NCBI RefSeq assembly: GCF_009828855.1
Contig: NZ_WUAG01000002.1
Coordinates: 682,001 to 746,000, forward strand
Direction of reading: 5' to 3'
DNA from: Psychromonas sp. L1A2
GTDB taxonomy: Bacteria > Pseudomonadota > Gammaproteobacteria > Enterobacterales > Psychromonadaceae
Length of the DNA stretch: 64,000 nt
A program made the translations under genes and the position numbers. How positions within the stretch are numbered: position 1 is the stretch's first letter; each line of letters starts with the position of its first letter. The notes beneath the pieces were generated by a model. It was not told the DNA's origin. It saw only the letters and a program-made list of their open reading frames with translations, and did no database searches. This document shows, piece after piece, positions 1 to 10,637 of the stretch.

Positions 1-882
1 TTTATTATGGAAACAGAGCTATGGCCAAATACATTAACTATGGCAGCACAGCAGCATATTGAAGTCACCATTCTTAATGCAAGATTGTCAGAGCGTTCCT
101 TTCTTCGCTACAAGAAATTTCAAGCCGTCTTCAACTTACTTTCTAACCCTATTAGTCAAATATTATGCCAAACACAGGCAGATGCTGATCGTTTCATTGC
201 CCTTGGCATTGCAACCCGAAAAGTACAAGTGACTGGATCTCTGAAGTTTGATATTGATATATCGCCTGCTGTTATTGAATCAGGAAATAAATTAAGAGAA
301 AGCATAGGTATAAACCGTCCAGTATGGATTGTCGCAAGTACCCATCAAGGTGAAGACGACATTATATTAAGTGCCCATAAAAAGCTCCTCGAAAAGAGAG
401 ATGACCTATTATTAATCATTGTACCGAGGCACCCAGAGCGTTTTGATCAAGTTGCACAACTAAGTGAACAGCAGGGCTTAAAAATACAACGCAGAACTAC
501 TACTAAACAAGCTATTGATACTGCTACACAAGTCTTTATTGGTGACACAATGGGCGAAATGCTAACCTTCATTGGAGCTGCTGATGTCTGTTTTATGGGT
601 GGAAGCTTAATTGGAGAGAAAGTCGGCGGACATAACTTATTAGAACCCGCTGCACTAGCAAAACCTTGTTTAACCGGCCCAAGTTATTACAACTTTAAGT
701 TAATCACAGAGCAATTATTAGCCGTTAATGCCTGCACTATCTGTAATGATAGTGAAGCAATCGTTAAGGCTGTCAAACAGCTAATAGATGATAAAGCGTT
801 GCGAAAAAGTGCTGGAGATGCCGCTTTACAAATAGTCAATACGAGCAAAGGTGCACTACAAAAAACCTTAAACTTACTGTAA
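1..882 (+). CDS. waaA: 3-deoxy-D-manno-octulosonic acid (Kdo) transferase, C-terminal part
   Basis: This inner-membrane-associated enzyme adds Kdo from CMP-Kdo to lipid IVA at the start of LPS core synthesis. The reading frame is open from base 1 (F-I-M-E-T-E-L-W-P-N), so the first ATG at 7 is internal: METELWPN lies near residue 130 in the E. coli protein of about 425 residues, and roughly 125 N-terminal residues are outside the window. Visible family blocks are TGSLKFDI, STHQGEDD, VPRHPERF, GDTMGEM and GGHNLLEPAA, typical of the GT30 C-terminal nucleotide-sugar domain. The neighbouring kdkA and heptosyltransferase genes support an LPS-core role. The gene is also called kdtA. Confidence 0.93.
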   Translation, partial: FIMETELWPNTLTMAAQQHIEVTILNARLSERSFLRYKKFQAVFNLLSNPISQILCQTQADADRFIALGIATRKVQVTGSLKFDIDISPAVIESGNKLRESIGINRPVWIVASTHQGEDDIILSAHKKLLEKRDDLLLIIVPRHPERFDQVAQLSEQQGLKIQRRTTTKQAIDTATQVFIGDTMGEMLTFIGAADVCFMGGSLIGEKVGGHNLLEPAALAKPCLTGPSYYNFKLITEQLLAVNACTICNDSEAIVKAVKQLIDDKALRKSAGDAALQIVNTSKGALQKTLNLL

Positions 883-1044
883 AAAATTAATGAAACACAA
901 TAAGTAAAGATCTCATAAATATTTATAGTTGAATATTGATAGTTAAATATTGAAGTTAATTAGTAATGTTAAGTTACTCAAGATTAACGCTTTCCAAACA
1001 TGAAAAAATCTTAAATATTGTTAAGTGTGAAAGTTTCTTAAACT

Positions 1045-1749
1045 TCACACTTGTTGATAACTGACTACGAGAGATTGCCAATCAGCTTCACACCAATGAA
1101 TAGATCTCTTTTTAAGCTCTTTACGAAAAGAACGTAATAAACGTTGTAGGTTATTCTCCTTCCAACTATCTCCAACTTGTTGATAACATTTATCGAAATC
1201 AATAATCCAAACCCGACCATCTTTATCTAATAAAATATTATGAATATTCAGATCAGTATGATTGACCTGTGCTTGATGCAGTTTTTTAATTTCTTTACCA
1301 ATATTTAAATATTCATGTTTCGTTAATTCTCTTTGCTGTAGCAGATCCACTAGATCTGACGCGGCAGGAATTTTTTCAGATAAAATATTAGCTTTATACA
1401 ATAAACCACAACGTTTAACATTAGCGGCAATGGGTGTTGGTACATTAACGCCTTGCCCTTGCAAATGATTTAATAAATGAAACTCTGCGATACTTCGCGC
1501 TTTTTGATAGCCAGTAAAAAAATAGCTATCAGATATTATTTTTCCAAATAATCCACCTCGACAATAGTGACGTAATGCGGCTTGTATGCTATCAAGCTCA
1601 ACAAACCAAGTCGTCCCACGCCCTTGCGCGCTACCGATAACCTTCGCTTTATTCTGCCAATATTGTGGATCAAAACATTCAGATACATCATCAATCAACT
1701 TTTCATTGTAAATAGTATATGCACCTTGGCTTTGAATAATTTTGAACAT
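1045..1749 (-). CDS. kdkA: 3-deoxy-D-manno-octulosonic acid kinase
   Basis: A 234-residue kinase of the KdkA/WaaP fold that phosphorylates the Kdo residue of the LPS core, probably at the cytoplasmic face of the inner membrane. The kinase-like catalytic loop is visible as HTDLNIHNILLD with the following metal-binding IIDFDKC. The N-terminal half has the ARSIAEFHLL segment common to the family. Length matches the family (about 235-240). It converges with kdtA and diverges from the heptosyltransferase gene. The stop codon lies inside an inverted repeat (about 1023-1052) that may help end transcription, although the following T-tract is poor. Confidence 0.88.
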   Translation of the reverse strand: MFKIIQSQGAYTIYNEKLIDDVSECFDPQYWQNKAKVIGSAQGRGTTWFVELDSIQAALRHYCRGGLFGKIISDSYFFTGYQKARSIAEFHLLNHLQGQGVNVPTPIAANVKRCGLLYKANILSEKIPAASDLVDLLQQRELTKHEYLNIGKEIKKLHQAQVNHTDLNIHNILLDKDGRVWIIDFDKCYQQVGDSWKENNLQRLLRSFRKELKKRSIHWCEADWQSLVVSYQQV

Positions 1750-1852
1750 CTTGTTAACCTTTTAATAAATACTCGCGACTCCAAAAATATTGAAACCTAA
1801 AATAACGTTAATATTGTATACTGAATAAAATCACTTGGAATATCATACTACT

Positions 1853-2902
1853 ATGCCATTATTTTCAACAGCACCTAAATCGATATGTCTTCTACGTTTA
1901 TCAGCTATTGGCGATGTATGCCATGCTGTTGCTATGGTACAAGCAATTCAAAAGCAATGGCCAAGCACCAAGATAACCTGGATCATGGGAAAAATAGAAG
2001 CGCAGTTATTGCATGATTTACCTGATGTTGAAGTGATTATTTTTGATAAAAAAACGGGTTACTCCGGCATGAAAGCTATTTGGAAGCAGCTATCAGGACG
2101 CCGCTTTGATGCATTATTACATATGCAACTCGCGTTGAGAGCAAGTGCGCTAACGCTAGGTATTAAAGCTAAATATAAAGTGGGCTTTAATTTTAAACGT
2201 GCGAAAGAAGCACAATGGTTATTCACTAACCAAAAAATTTCAGATACTGCTTCACAACATGTTTTAGATAGCTTCTTTGAATTCGCCTATTACTTAGGTA
2301 TTGAAAAAACATCACCAACTTGGGATATCCCACTTTCATCTTCAGACGTTAAATTCGCTCAAACAATAAGCCCACATAATAAACCATTATTTATTATCAG
2401 CCCTGCTGCAAGTAAAGATGAACGAAACTGGTTAACAGAGCGTTATGCTGCAGTCGCAGATCATGCCATCACACAAGGTTTTGAAGTGGTATTATGTGGC
2501 TCCCCTGCGCCTCGTGAAGTACTGTTAGGTGAAAATATACAAACATTAATGCAGCACAAAGCGATCAATTTAATTGGTCAAACTTCGTTAAAGCAACTCA
2601 CAGCGACGTTAAGACAAGCTTCGCTAGTGCTAGCGCCTGATTCAGGCCCTGCTCATATCGCAACAACACAAAACACGCCTGTTATTGGTTTGTATGGACA
2701 CAGTAATCCATTACGAACAGGCCCCTATTTAAGTGCTGAATATGTGATTAGTGTTTATGAACAGCATGTACAAGAGCAACATAAAAAATCGTTATCTGAA
2801 CTACCTTGGAGTGCACGCGCAAAAGGTGAGCATATTATGCAAGACATCTCCACTGAACAGGTCATTGAACAATTTACTGCCATAACAGGCTCTGATCATT
2901 AA
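1853..2902 (+). CDS. Glycosyltransferase family 9, LPS heptosyltransferase I-like (OpsX-like)
   Basis: Predicted to transfer heptose from ADP-heptose to the Kdo of the LPS inner core. GT9 features are the N-terminal LLRLSAIGDVCHA nucleotide-sugar fold start and the C-terminal LAPDSGPAHIA block followed by GLYGHSNPLRTGPY. A TTG-initiated frame is open from 1835, but the ATG at 1853 (MPLFSTAPKS) is preferred because family members such as Haemophilus OpsX begin in the same way, and a GGA-containing stretch sits just upstream. Neighbouring kdtA and kdkA agree with an inner-core role. The exact acceptor cannot be read from sequence. Confidence 0.82.
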   Translation: MPLFSTAPKSICLLRLSAIGDVCHAVAMVQAIQKQWPSTKITWIMGKIEAQLLHDLPDVEVIIFDKKTGYSGMKAIWKQLSGRRFDALLHMQLALRASALTLGIKAKYKVGFNFKRAKEAQWLFTNQKISDTASQHVLDSFFEFAYYLGIEKTSPTWDIPLSSSDVKFAQTISPHNKPLFIISPAASKDERNWLTERYAAVADHAITQGFEVVLCGSPAPREVLLGENIQTLMQHKAINLIGQTSLKQLTATLRQASLVLAPDSGPAHIATTQNTPVIGLYGHSNPLRTGPYLSAEYVISVYEQHVQEQHKKSLSELPWSARAKGEHIMQDISTEQVIEQFTAITGSDH

Positions 2903-2956
2903 TAATTTTAGATTTTTAGTAGCAGGCTTACGTGTTAAAAAAGACAAGCCAGAAAG

Positions 2957-2985
2957 TAAAAAGGCTAACAAAAGTTAGCCTTAAT
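2957..2985 (-). terminator. Bidirectional terminator between heptosyltransferase and epimerase
   Basis: A 9-bp perfect stem AAGGCTAAC / GTTAGCCTT with a 4-nt loop (2961-2982) lies between convergent genes. On the minus strand it is followed by TTTTTAC, so it fits the epimerase best. On the plus strand the downstream run is weaker. Confidence 0.7.
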
Positions 2986-3040
2986 AAAAATTATATTCAT
3001 TAGATTCGATTTATCATTAATAACCAAATCACCATAGAAA

Positions 3041-4045
3041 CTACTTAGCGTAAAAGTCTTTATACCATTTAACAAACTCAGCAACACCTTGCTTCACTGT
3101 GACTGCAGGTGTGTAACCTATCACTTTAAATAAGTCAGTAGTATCGGCATAGGTTTGATATACATCGCCAGCTTGCATTCCACGGAAGTTTTTCTTCGCT
3201 TCTATGCCTAGCTCGCTTTCAATTGCTTGTACAAAATCCATTAAGCTGATTGGTGAGCCGTGCCCTATATTGTAAACAGCGTAAGGTGCAGAACTCGTTG
3301 CAGGGCTACCCGTTTCAACTGTCCAATCAGGATTTTTAACAGGCTCAACGTCTGCAATTCGAATAACACCTTCTACAATGTCATCAATATAGGTAAAGTC
3401 ACGCCACATATCACCATTATTATTGATATCGATCGTTTCACCTTCTAAGATCTTTTTAGTAAAGATGAACGGTGCCATATCTGGACGTCCCCAAGGACCA
3501 TAAACGGTAAAGAATCGTAAGCCTGTTGTTGGAATATCGTAAAGATGAGAGTACGTATGTGCCATCAATTCATTTGATTTCTTAGTGGCAGCATACAAAG
3601 AGATAGGATGATCTACTGAATCATTGGTTGAGAATGGTACTTTTGCGTTTAAACCATACACAGAGCTTGATGAAGCATAGATCAGGTGACCTACTTTATT
3701 TTGACGACACCCTTCCAAAATATTCACATGACCCACTAAGTTGCTATCAGCATAAGCCAATGGATTTTCAATCGAGTAACGTACACCTGCTTGTGCGCCA
3801 AGATGAATAACGCGGTCAAACTGCTGATCTGCAAATAGACTTTTAATGCCTTCACGATCTGCCAAATCTAATTTAATAAATTGAAATAATGGATTTTTAA
3901 TACGCTTTAAACGAGCTTCTTTTAACGCAACATCATAGTAGTCGTTGATATTATCAATACCAATCACTTGATGACCAGCGGCAGTTAAACGTTCAACGAC
4001 AACGCTCCCGATAAAACCAACAGCACCCGTTACAAGGTATTTCAT
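3041..4045 (-). CDS. NAD-dependent epimerase, UDP-glucuronate 4-epimerase-like
   Basis: An extended short-chain dehydrogenase/epimerase of 334 residues, cytoplasmic, probably making UDP-galacturonate for surface polysaccharide. The N-terminal TGAVGFIGS is the NAD-binding glycine motif. The catalytic Ser stretch ASSSSVYG and the Tyr-Lys pair in SLYAATKKSNE are intact, and ITGLRFFTVYGPWGRPD-like sequence (here beginning PTTGLRFFTVYG) is typical of the GAE/CapI subgroup. An upstream ATG at 4069 is in frame, but ATG 4045 is preferred because GGAG sits 6 nt before it. It converges on the LPS gene upstream. Substrate is inferred from subgroup resemblance. Confidence 0.82.
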   Translation of the reverse strand: MKYLVTGAVGFIGSVVVERLTAAGHQVIGIDNINDYYDVALKEARLKRIKNPLFQFIKLDLADREGIKSLFADQQFDRVIHLGAQAGVRYSIENPLAYADSNLVGHVNILEGCRQNKVGHLIYASSSSVYGLNAKVPFSTNDSVDHPISLYAATKKSNELMAHTYSHLYDIPTTGLRFFTVYGPWGRPDMAPFIFTKKILEGETIDINNNGDMWRDFTYIDDIVEGVIRIADVEPVKNPDWTVETGSPATSSAPYAVYNIGHGSPISLMDFVQAIESELGIEAKKNFRGMQAGDVYQTYADTTDLFKVIGYTPAVTVKQGVAEFVKWYKDFYAK

Positions 4046-4145
4046 ATTGAACTCCAAAAATGTACACATGATTGTATTAACGACATAAACTCAATCATAT
4101 AAAGCCGCTATAGTAATGACTTATCTACAATGAGTAAAATACAAA

Positions 4146-4191
4146 GACAAAAAAACGGTTAACACATATTAAATAATATGTGTTAACCGTT
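4146..4191 (-). terminator. Strong intrinsic terminator of pgi
   Basis: A 17-bp perfect inverted repeat (4154-4170 with 4175-4191, loop AAAT) is followed on the minus strand by a run of seven T. It lies about 45 nt past the pgi stop codon. Confidence 0.88.
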
Positions 4192-4237
4192 AAACATAAT
4201 GATAAAAATTTAAATCTAAAACGCTACTTAAAAAAAC

Positions 4238-5890
4238 TTACTTCCACGCTTTCCAAGCATTGATCAAGCCGTTCGTTGAACAGTCGTGGCTTTCTACACA
4301 ATCTTTATTACTTAGCTCAGGTAATATTTGTCCGGCTAATTGCTTACCTAATTCAACCCCCCACTGATCAAAAGTGAAGATGTTCCAGATAACGCCTTGC
4401 GTAAAGATCTTTTGTTCGTACATTGCGATCAGTTGCCCTAATGTTTTAGGCGTGATTTTTTTAACTAAAATTGAGTTAGTGGGTTTGTTACCTTCAAATA
4501 CTTTGTAAGGTACTAAATCAGCCACTTCTTCTGCTGATTTACCAGCCGCCTTAAACTCAGACTCGACTTGCATCTTGGTTTTACCAAAAGCTAATGCTTC
4601 AGTTTGAGCAAAAAAGTTAGATAGCAATTTAGCATGGTGATCGCCCGCTGGGTTATGACTAACCGCGGGTGCAATAAAGTCACAAGGGATTAGTTTTGTA
4701 CCTTGATGAATCAATTGATAGAAGGCATGTTGCCCATTAGTCCCTGGCTCACCCCAAATAATTGGCCCCGTTTGGTAATCGACAGGGTCACCATTACGGT
4801 CTGTACATTTACCGTTAGATTCCATATTGCCTTGTTGAAAATAAGCAGGGAAACGATGCATATACTGATCATAAGGTAAAATAGCTTCTGACTCGGCACC
4901 ATAAAAATTGTTATACCAAATACCGATAACCGCTAATAAGACCGGAATATTATTTTCAAATTCAGTCGTTGCAAAGTGCTGATCCATCTCATGTGCACCA
5001 GCAAGTAGCTCTTCATAGTTTTCAAAACCAACGGTTAATGCAATAGATAATCCGATCGCAGACCAAATAGAGTAACGTCCACCGACCCAATCCCAGAATT
5101 GAAACATATTAGCCGTATCAATACCAAACTCAGTCACTGCATCTGCATTAGTCGAAAGCGCAGCAAAATGTTTAGCAACAAATGCTTCATCCTGTGCAAA
5201 ATTTAAAAACCAATCTCGTGCACTGTGCGCATTGGTCATGGTTTCTTGTGTTGTGAATGTTTTAGAGGCAATTAAAAATAAGGTTGTTTCAGGGTCTACT
5301 TTAGTTAACGTTTCAACAATATGAGTACCATCAACATTAGACACAAAATGCGTTTCAATCCCTTCTACCTTATAAGGGCGCAACGCTTCAGTGACCATGA
5401 ATGGGCCTAAATCAGAACCGCCAATACCAATATTTACTACATCTGTAATACGCTTACCTGTGTAACCTAACCATTCACCGGAATGTACTTTTGCACAAAA
5501 CGTTTTCATTTGAGCCAATACTTCGTTGATTTTAGGCATCACATCTTCGCCATCAACTATCACGGGTGTATTACTGCGGTTACGTAATGCAGTATGTAAT
5601 ACCGCTCGCCCTTCTGTAATATTAATTTTTTCACCAGAAAATTGCGCTTTAATTGCTTCGCTTAAATCGACTTCTTTAGCAAGATCAATCAAGCTAGCTA
5701 ATATTTCTTCGGTAATTAAGTTCTTAGAGAAATCTAATAAAAAATCTTCGTTAAATTGGCGAGAAAAGGTCTCGAAACGCTGTGAATCTTCGGCAAATAA
5801 TTCAGATATTTGCATATCAGCATGGTCATCAAATAGGCTTTGTAGCGTTGACCAAGCAGCAGTTTGTGTCGGTTGGATATTTTTCAACAT
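4238..5890 (-). CDS. pgi: Glucose-6-phosphate isomerase
   Basis: This cytoplasmic glycolytic enzyme interconverts glucose 6-phosphate and fructose 6-phosphate. The 550-residue length equals that of E. coli Pgi (549). Family signatures are present: [11 protein letters not shown] (sugar-phosphate binding), [21 protein letters not shown], the catalytic Glu region [11 protein letters not shown], and the C-terminal [12 protein letters not shown]. The gene is monocistronic, with a strong terminator downstream and a long non-coding region upstream. Confidence 0.97.
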   Translation of the reverse strand: MLKNIQPTQTAAWSTLQSLFDDHADMQISELFAEDSQRFETFSRQFNEDFLLDFSKNLITEEILASLIDLAKEVDLSEAIKAQFSGEKINITEGRAVLHTALRNRSNTPVIVDGEDVMPKINEVLAQMKTFCAKVHSGEWLGYTGKRITDVVNIGIGGSDLGPFMVTEALRPYKVEGIETHFVSNVDGTHIVETLTKVDPETTLFLIASKTFTTQETMTNAHSARDWFLNFAQDEAFVAKHFAALSTNADAVTEFGIDTANMFQFWDWVGGRYSIWSAIGLSIALTVGFENYEELLAGAHEMDQHFATTEFENNIPVLLAVIGIWYNNFYGAESEAILPYDQYMHRFPAYFQQGNMESNGKCTDRNGDPVDYQTGPIIWGEPGTNGQHAFYQLIHQGTKLIPCDFIAPAVSHNPAGDHHAKLLSNFFAQTEALAFGKTKMQVESEFKAAGKSAEEVADLVPYKVFEGNKPTNSILVKKITPKTLGQLIAMYEQKIFTQGVIWNIFTFDQWGVELGKQLAGQILPELSNKDCVESHDCSTNGLINAWKAWK

Positions 5891-6567
5891 AAGAAGTTCC
5901 CAAGTTTATGATATTAAAGCTTTATGAATGGTTATAACGTATTTTCATTTATAACAACAGTCACACTGATCATTAAATATTGATAAAAAAGGTAAAACAA
6001 TGTGATAGAACAACTAATGTACCTTTTATATGAAGAGACTTAAATAACTCAGTTAATAATTAACGATATAATCAATGTGCTCTGCTTTAATTTATTAAAC
6101 AAATATATACCCGTCACCATTCAAGATGTAAAAATCAGCCAGTCGAGAGGTCACAGATTCTAGGCATAAAGGTAAAGATCTAACGGGTTAAATCGAGATT
6201 TTATAACAATATATAACAATGTATAACAATGAAGGTGATTGCTTCACCACTTAACCTAAGCGTCGCCAACTCGAAAACCAATACCACGTTGTAACATTCG
6301 ATAAAGAGCAGTTAGCCATTGTGATCATGTTATGCTTTGTCTTGATGTCCGAGTTAACGGCTACATAATGCCTCTTGATTGATAACGAGTATAATATCCA
6401 ATAATTTAGTAAAGCTTTGTAATAAAGCGTAACATTAAAAATAAAATCAATGATTTAAAGCACAAAATTAGACAAACAATAAAGATCCAAATATTGTTGA
6501 AAAATTGCTATCATGCAATGATATCTAATCAAGCAATAATTTTTATCCGGAAGGTAAAGAGATAACC
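5891..6567. other. Non-coding region between divergent pgi and ubiE, with a dispersed repeat
   Basis: No convincing gene is present. The left part is AT-rich and should hold the pgi promoter. The middle (about 6110-6380) is a copy of a dispersed repeat also found at about 22256-22510. The right end carries the ubiE promoter region and a purine-rich ribosome-binding stretch (GGAAGG, 6549-6554), but no clear -35/-10 pair was assigned. Confidence 0.6.
6110..6380 (+). repeat. Dispersed repeat family R250, copy 1
   Basis: It shares with the 22256-22510 copy a block CACCATTCAAG-like at its start, a 22-nt identical block (6175-6196, containing ATCTAACGGGTTAAATCGA), and a diverged tail including TTCGATAA and GCCATTGTGA. 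No protein function is supported in either copy. It may be the remnant of a mobile element or a structured intergenic repeat. Confidence 0.6.
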
Positions 6568-7323
6568 ATGCAAGAAACCCCAGACAATAAGACTCACTTT
6601 GGTTTCAAAACCGTTGAAGAAGATAAAAAAGTTGAATTAGTGGCCGACGTATTCCATTCCGTTGCCGCTAAATATGACATCATGAATGATGTGTTATCTA
6701 TGGGTATCCACCGCATTTGGAAACGCTTTACCGTCGACTGTTCAGGTGTTCGCCAAGGCCAAAAAGTCTTAGACTTAGCGGGTGGAACAGGCGATTTAAC
6801 CGCAAAGTTTTCACGTATTGTGGGTGCAAAAGGCCAAGTGGTTTTAGCAGACATTAATGATTCGATGCTGAAAGTTGGCCGTACTAAATTACGTGATATG
6901 GGTATTGAAGGAAACGTAAGTTACGTTCAAGCTAATGCTGAAGAGTTACCGTTCCCAGACAATCACTTTGATTTAATCACGATTGCATTTGGTTTACGTA
7001 ACGTGACGGACAAAGATAAAGCCTTAGCTTCTATTTACCGAGTGCTGAAGCCTGGCGGTCGTTTACTGGTATTAGAATTCTCAAAACCAGTTTACTCGCC
7101 AGTTGAAAAATTCTATGATTTTTACTCGTTCAATATTCTGCCTAAATTAGGTAAATTAATTGCGAACGACAGTGAAAGTTATCAATATCTAGCTGAAAGT
7201 ATTCGTATGCATCCAGACCAAGATACGCTTAAAGAAATGATGAATAATGTCGGTTTTGAAGGAACAGAGTACTTTAATTTAAGTGCAGGTATTGTCGCTC
7301 TACATCGTGGTTATAAATACTAA
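6568..7323 (+). CDS. ubiE: Ubiquinone/menaquinone biosynthesis C-methyltransferase
   Basis: A SAM-dependent C-methyltransferase that methylates demethylmenaquinone and the ubiquinone precursor 2-methoxy-6-polyprenyl-benzoquinol. Its 251 residues match E. coli UbiE exactly in length. SAM motif I is [11 protein letters not shown] (residues 68-78), and the family blocks AFGLRNVTD and [16 protein letters not shown] are present. It is the first gene of ubiE-ubiJ-ubiB, the same order as in E. coli, followed by tatABCD. Confidence 0.97.
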   Translation: MQETPDNKTHFGFKTVEEDKKVELVADVFHSVAAKYDIMNDVLSMGIHRIWKRFTVDCSGVRQGQKVLDLAGGTGDLTAKFSRIVGAKGQVVLADINDSMLKVGRTKLRDMGIEGNVSYVQANAEELPFPDNHFDLITIAFGLRNVTDKDKALASIYRVLKPGGRLLVLEFSKPVYSPVEKFYDFYSFNILPKLGKLIANDSESYQYLAESIRMHPDQDTLKEMMNNVGFEGTEYFNLSAGIVALHRGYKY

Positions 7324-7370
7324 TCCGATATTGCAAATATTAACTAGTCACTTCTATAACGAGAGTCAAC

Positions 7371-8027
7371 ATGCCATTAACTAACTTACTGTGCGGTTTA
7401 TTAGAAACAGGTGTAAATCAATTACATCAATTAGATAGTAGCGCTGTCATAAAACGTAAACAACTTAATGGCACTATCATCTCTGCAAGCTTAAAAGAAC
7501 TTAATTTCCCGTTGTATTTTGTTATTTCAGAGCGACAAGTAGATGTATTAAATAAATTTGAAGGCCAAGCTGATTGTAATATTCGAGTCAGTTTTAGTGC
7601 CTTAAATAAGTTGCAAGATAACCATCAACTAACGCATTTAATTAAAACAGGGCAACTAGAAGTTGATGGCGATATTCAATTAGTACAGCAGTTTGCAAAA
7701 TTATTGACGGATATGGATATCGATTGGGAAGAACATCTATCTGATAAAGTAGGTGATGTCATTGCACATAAACTTTGCTATCACGCTAAAAAGATCCATC
7801 AAGGTACTTTGGGTCAATTTAATAAAGTTGAAAGACAAACAGCTTTATATGTAACAGAAGAGATTAAACTAGCCCCTAGCGGTTTAGAAGTTGCTTATTT
7901 TTGCGAGCAAGTGAAAACACTAGAAACACAAGCTGATACATTATTACTAAGCCTTAACAACAAGCTAGAACAGTTAGAAGCAAAGTCGAATAAACGACTC
8001 GGTACTAACTCACTAGCTGGAAAATAA
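7371..8027 (+). CDS. ubiJ: Ubiquinone biosynthesis accessory factor UbiJ (SCP2 domain)
   Basis: An accessory protein of the aerobic ubiquinone pathway that binds lipid intermediates through an SCP2 fold in the soluble Ubi complex. At 218 residues it is slightly longer than the E. coli protein (201). The SCP2 region spans about residues 20-120 (NIRVSFSALNKL through LVQQFAKLLTDMDIDWEEHL), and the helical C-terminal tail ends in a Glu/Lys-rich segment. Its position between ubiE and ubiB, with the stop codon directly abutting the ubiB start, is diagnostic. Confidence 0.9.
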   Translation: MPLTNLLCGLLETGVNQLHQLDSSAVIKRKQLNGTIISASLKELNFPLYFVISERQVDVLNKFEGQADCNIRVSFSALNKLQDNHQLTHLIKTGQLEVDGDIQLVQQFAKLLTDMDIDWEEHLSDKVGDVIAHKLCYHAKKIHQGTLGQFNKVERQTALYVTEEIKLAPSGLEVAYFCEQVKTLETQADTLLLSLNNKLEQLEAKSNKRLGTNSLAGK

Positions 8028-9668
8028 ATGATAAAAATAACAGAATTAGCGCGCCTATATCAGATAAATAAAACGTTTATTGAATATGGTTTAATTGAGT
8101 TAGTCCCTAAAGCACAAATACCTAAAAGTTATTGGGTTTTACGACTTTGTTTATTTTGGTTACGCAATCAACATAAAGAAATGGGATTACCTGAACGCCT
8201 GCGCTTAAGTTTGCAATCCTTAGGACCTATCTACATAAAACTAGGGCAAATGCTATCTACTCGTCGTGATTTATTAGATCCTATTTATGCAGACCAATTA
8301 GCGCACTTACAAGATAATGTACCGGCCTTTTCTGGTGATTTAGCGATTAAACAAATAGAAAAGTCATTTCAACGACCAATTAATGAGATTTTTGATAACT
8401 TCGATGAGGTTGCGCTTGCTTCAGCATCGATTGCACAAGTTCATACCGCAACACTTAAAGAAGATGGCAGAGAAGTCGTCATTAAAGTAACAAGACCTGG
8501 TATTGCTAAAACCATTGCCGCTGATATTCAATTAATGAAATGGATGGCTTCATTAATGCAGCGTTTTTTAAAAGACGCTAAACGTCTACGTCCTGTTGAA
8601 GTGATCAGAGAGTACGAAAAGACTATTATCGATGAATTAGATTTGATGCGTGAAGGTGCTAATGCTATTCAATTACGCCGCAACTTTTTAAACTCTAAAG
8701 TATTATATGTCCCTGAAATATATTCAGATTATTGCACTAAAGATGCATTAGTCATGGAACGCATATATGGTATTCCAGTATCGGATATTGAGGCATTAAA
8801 AGCACAAAACACCAATTTAAAATTACTCGCAGAACGCGGTGTAGAAGCCTTTTTCACACAAGTATTTCGTGATAGTTTCTTTCATGCAGATATGCATCCA
8901 GGTAACGTATTTGTATCTTACGAACACCCTGAAGATCCACTTTGGATAGGTATTGACTGTGGTATTGTAGGAACATTAACCAACGAAGATAAACGCTATT
9001 TAGCAGAAAATTTCTTGGCCTTTTTCAACCGTGATTACAAACAAGTTGCACAATTACATATTGATTCAGGTTGGGTACCAGCAGATACGCCAGCAGAAGA
9101 ATTTGAATTTGCTATACGCGCGGTTTGTGAACCTATTTTTGAAAAACCATTATCAGAAATTTCATTTGCTCACGTATTAATAAATTTATTTAATACGGCT
9201 CGTCGCTTTAATATGCAAGTGCAACCTCAATTAGTTTTATTACAAAAAACCTTACTCTATATTGAAGGTTTAGGGCGCCAATTATACCCACAGTTAGATT
9301 TATGGGACACCGCAAAACCATTTTTAGAAAACTGGATGCGAGAGCAAGTTAGCCCTCAATCACTGTTCAACAAACTAAAAGTGAAAGCACCCTTTTGGTT
9401 AGAAAAATTACCAGATATCCCAGAATTGGTTTATCACAACCTAGCGCAAACTAAACAAGTACAACAACAGCAACAATTGTTAATGCAGCGTTTTAATGAT
9501 CAACAGCAAAAAAACAGTAAAAACCAAGTGATAACCTCTTTAGCGGTTACGCTGAGTATTATTACTGCTTTATTCTATCTACAGTCTGATGATAGTTTTA
9601 ACTTGTATTTAACTATACCAGCAGTAATATCATGGATAATTGCTTGGCGGTTTAGTAACAAATCTTAA
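8028..9668 (+). CDS. ubiB: Ubiquinone biosynthesis kinase-like protein UbiB
   Basis: An atypical protein-kinase-like ATPase of the ABC1/ADCK family needed for ubiquinone synthesis, anchored to the inner membrane. The 546-residue length equals E. coli UbiB. Seen are the family KxGQ motif (KLGQ, 71-74), the Ala-rich loop [13 protein letters not shown] (about 129-141), the catalytic loop HADMHPGN and the metal-binding GIDCGIVG. The C-terminus carries two hydrophobic segments (about 500-520 and 525-543). The ATG follows the ubiJ stop without a gap, suggesting translational coupling. Confidence 0.96.
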   Translation: MIKITELARLYQINKTFIEYGLIELVPKAQIPKSYWVLRLCLFWLRNQHKEMGLPERLRLSLQSLGPIYIKLGQMLSTRRDLLDPIYADQLAHLQDNVPAFSGDLAIKQIEKSFQRPINEIFDNFDEVALASASIAQVHTATLKEDGREVVIKVTRPGIAKTIAADIQLMKWMASLMQRFLKDAKRLRPVEVIREYEKTIIDELDLMREGANAIQLRRNFLNSKVLYVPEIYSDYCTKDALVMERIYGIPVSDIEALKAQNTNLKLLAERGVEAFFTQVFRDSFFHADMHPGNVFVSYEHPEDPLWIGIDCGIVGTLTNEDKRYLAENFLAFFNRDYKQVAQLHIDSGWVPADTPAEEFEFAIRAVCEPIFEKPLSEISFAHVLINLFNTARRFNMQVQPQLVLLQKTLLYIEGLGRQLYPQLDLWDTAKPFLENWMREQVSPQSLFNKLKVKAPFWLEKLPDIPELVYHNLAQTKQVQQQQQLLMQRFNDQQQKNSKNQVITSLAVTLSIITALFYLQSDDSFNLYLTIPAVISWIIAWRFSNKS

Positions 9669-9801
9669 TATCTTTAGTGGCTGATAAAAAATGCGACTAA
9701 CATTAATCAATTATTCACATAAGCAGGCTTTCTTTACAAAGCATGCTTAAATCAATACACACAATGACTTACAACATTATTTTACATATAGGAAATATAT
9801 T

Positions 9802-10029
9802 ATGGGCGGTATCGGAATTTGGCAATTAGTAATTATTGCAGTGATTGTTATTGTTTTATTTGGCACTAAAAAACTACGCGGCATTGGTGGTGATTTAGGC
9901 GGTGCAATTAAAGGATTTAAAAAAGCAATTAAAGAAGAAGATACGTCTTCTCCTGAATTAGATAAAAAATCAGATGCTACCTTCAAAGAAGAGCAAAAAG
10001 CTGAAGCTGAAAAAAGCAAACAAGACTAA
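9802..10029 (+). CDS. tatA: Sec-independent translocase subunit TatA
   Basis: A 75-residue pore-forming subunit of the twin-arginine translocase. One N-terminal membrane helix ([20 protein letters not shown]) is followed by the hinge [20 protein letters not shown], an amphipathic helix and a charged tail. An RBS-like AGGAAAT precedes the ATG. It is 133 nt downstream of ubiB and 143 nt upstream of tatB, so it may have its own promoter. A Tat-type signal peptide occurs on the TRAP binding protein at 28.3 kb. Confidence 0.95.
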   Translation: MGGIGIWQLVIIAVIVIVLFGTKKLRGIGGDLGGAIKGFKKAIKEEDTSSPELDKKSDATFKEEQKAEAEKSKQD

Positions 10030-10172
10030 ACCATTGATTTTAAAAGTAGCCTGTAATGTTTACAGTTATCTTTAAATAATGATGAGTTATAGGCGCTTAT
10101 AAACTTCTAATGAGAAATATATTCTTAAAAAAGGCGGTTATAACAATGACCCGCAACAAGGTGTATTAATTA

Positions 10173-10634
10173 ATGTTTGATATTGGCTTTTGGGAAATCA
10201 TGTTGATTTCCGTAATAGGATTAGTCGTACTAGGGCCTCAGCGTTTGCCTATCGCTATTCGTACGGTTTTAAAGTGGGTTAATACTGCTAAAAGTATGGC
10301 GAACTCGGTAAAAAATGAAATATCTCAAGAGCTTGAATTACATGAAATGAATGAGAATATGATCAAAGCTAGCAAACAAGGCTTAGATAAAATAGATCCT
10401 GATTTAAAAGCGTCAATCGATGAAATGAAAGAGAATGTTGAGCAATTAACACGTCCTTATAAAAACAACGTTGATGATTTAATGAATGCTCAAGCTAAAT
10501 CTCAAAAAGAAGCAAAAGCAGCCGAAACTGACACACAAGTCTTAACAGAAAGTGAAAAGTCAGAACCGATCATTTCAGAAGCAATGCTTTCAGAGCCAAC
10601 ACCTTCAAAAACAATACCTCAGCAGGAAAAATAA
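10173..10634 (+). CDS. tatB: Sec-independent translocase subunit TatB
   Basis: This component partners TatC in recognising twin-arginine signal peptides. The N-terminus MFDIGFWEIMLISVIGLVVL forms the membrane helix and is followed by the TatB-type GPQRLPIAIRTV hinge, distinct from the TatA hinge. A long amphipathic helix (about 30-75) and an acidic/Lys-rich variable C-terminus complete the 153 residues. The start is the ATG at 10173, four bases before which the spacer is AT-rich; the SD is weak. tatC begins 3 nt after its stop. Confidence 0.93.
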   Translation: MFDIGFWEIMLISVIGLVVLGPQRLPIAIRTVLKWVNTAKSMANSVKNEISQELELHEMNENMIKASKQGLDKIDPDLKASIDEMKENVEQLTRPYKNNVDDLMNAQAKSQKEAKAAETDTQVLTESEKSEPIISEAMLSEPTPSKTIPQQEK

Positions 10635-10637
10635 TTA

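Noticed and set aside
1582-1800. Small plus-strand frame opposite kdkA
   Set aside because: Antisense to a well-conserved gene and without a ribosome site.
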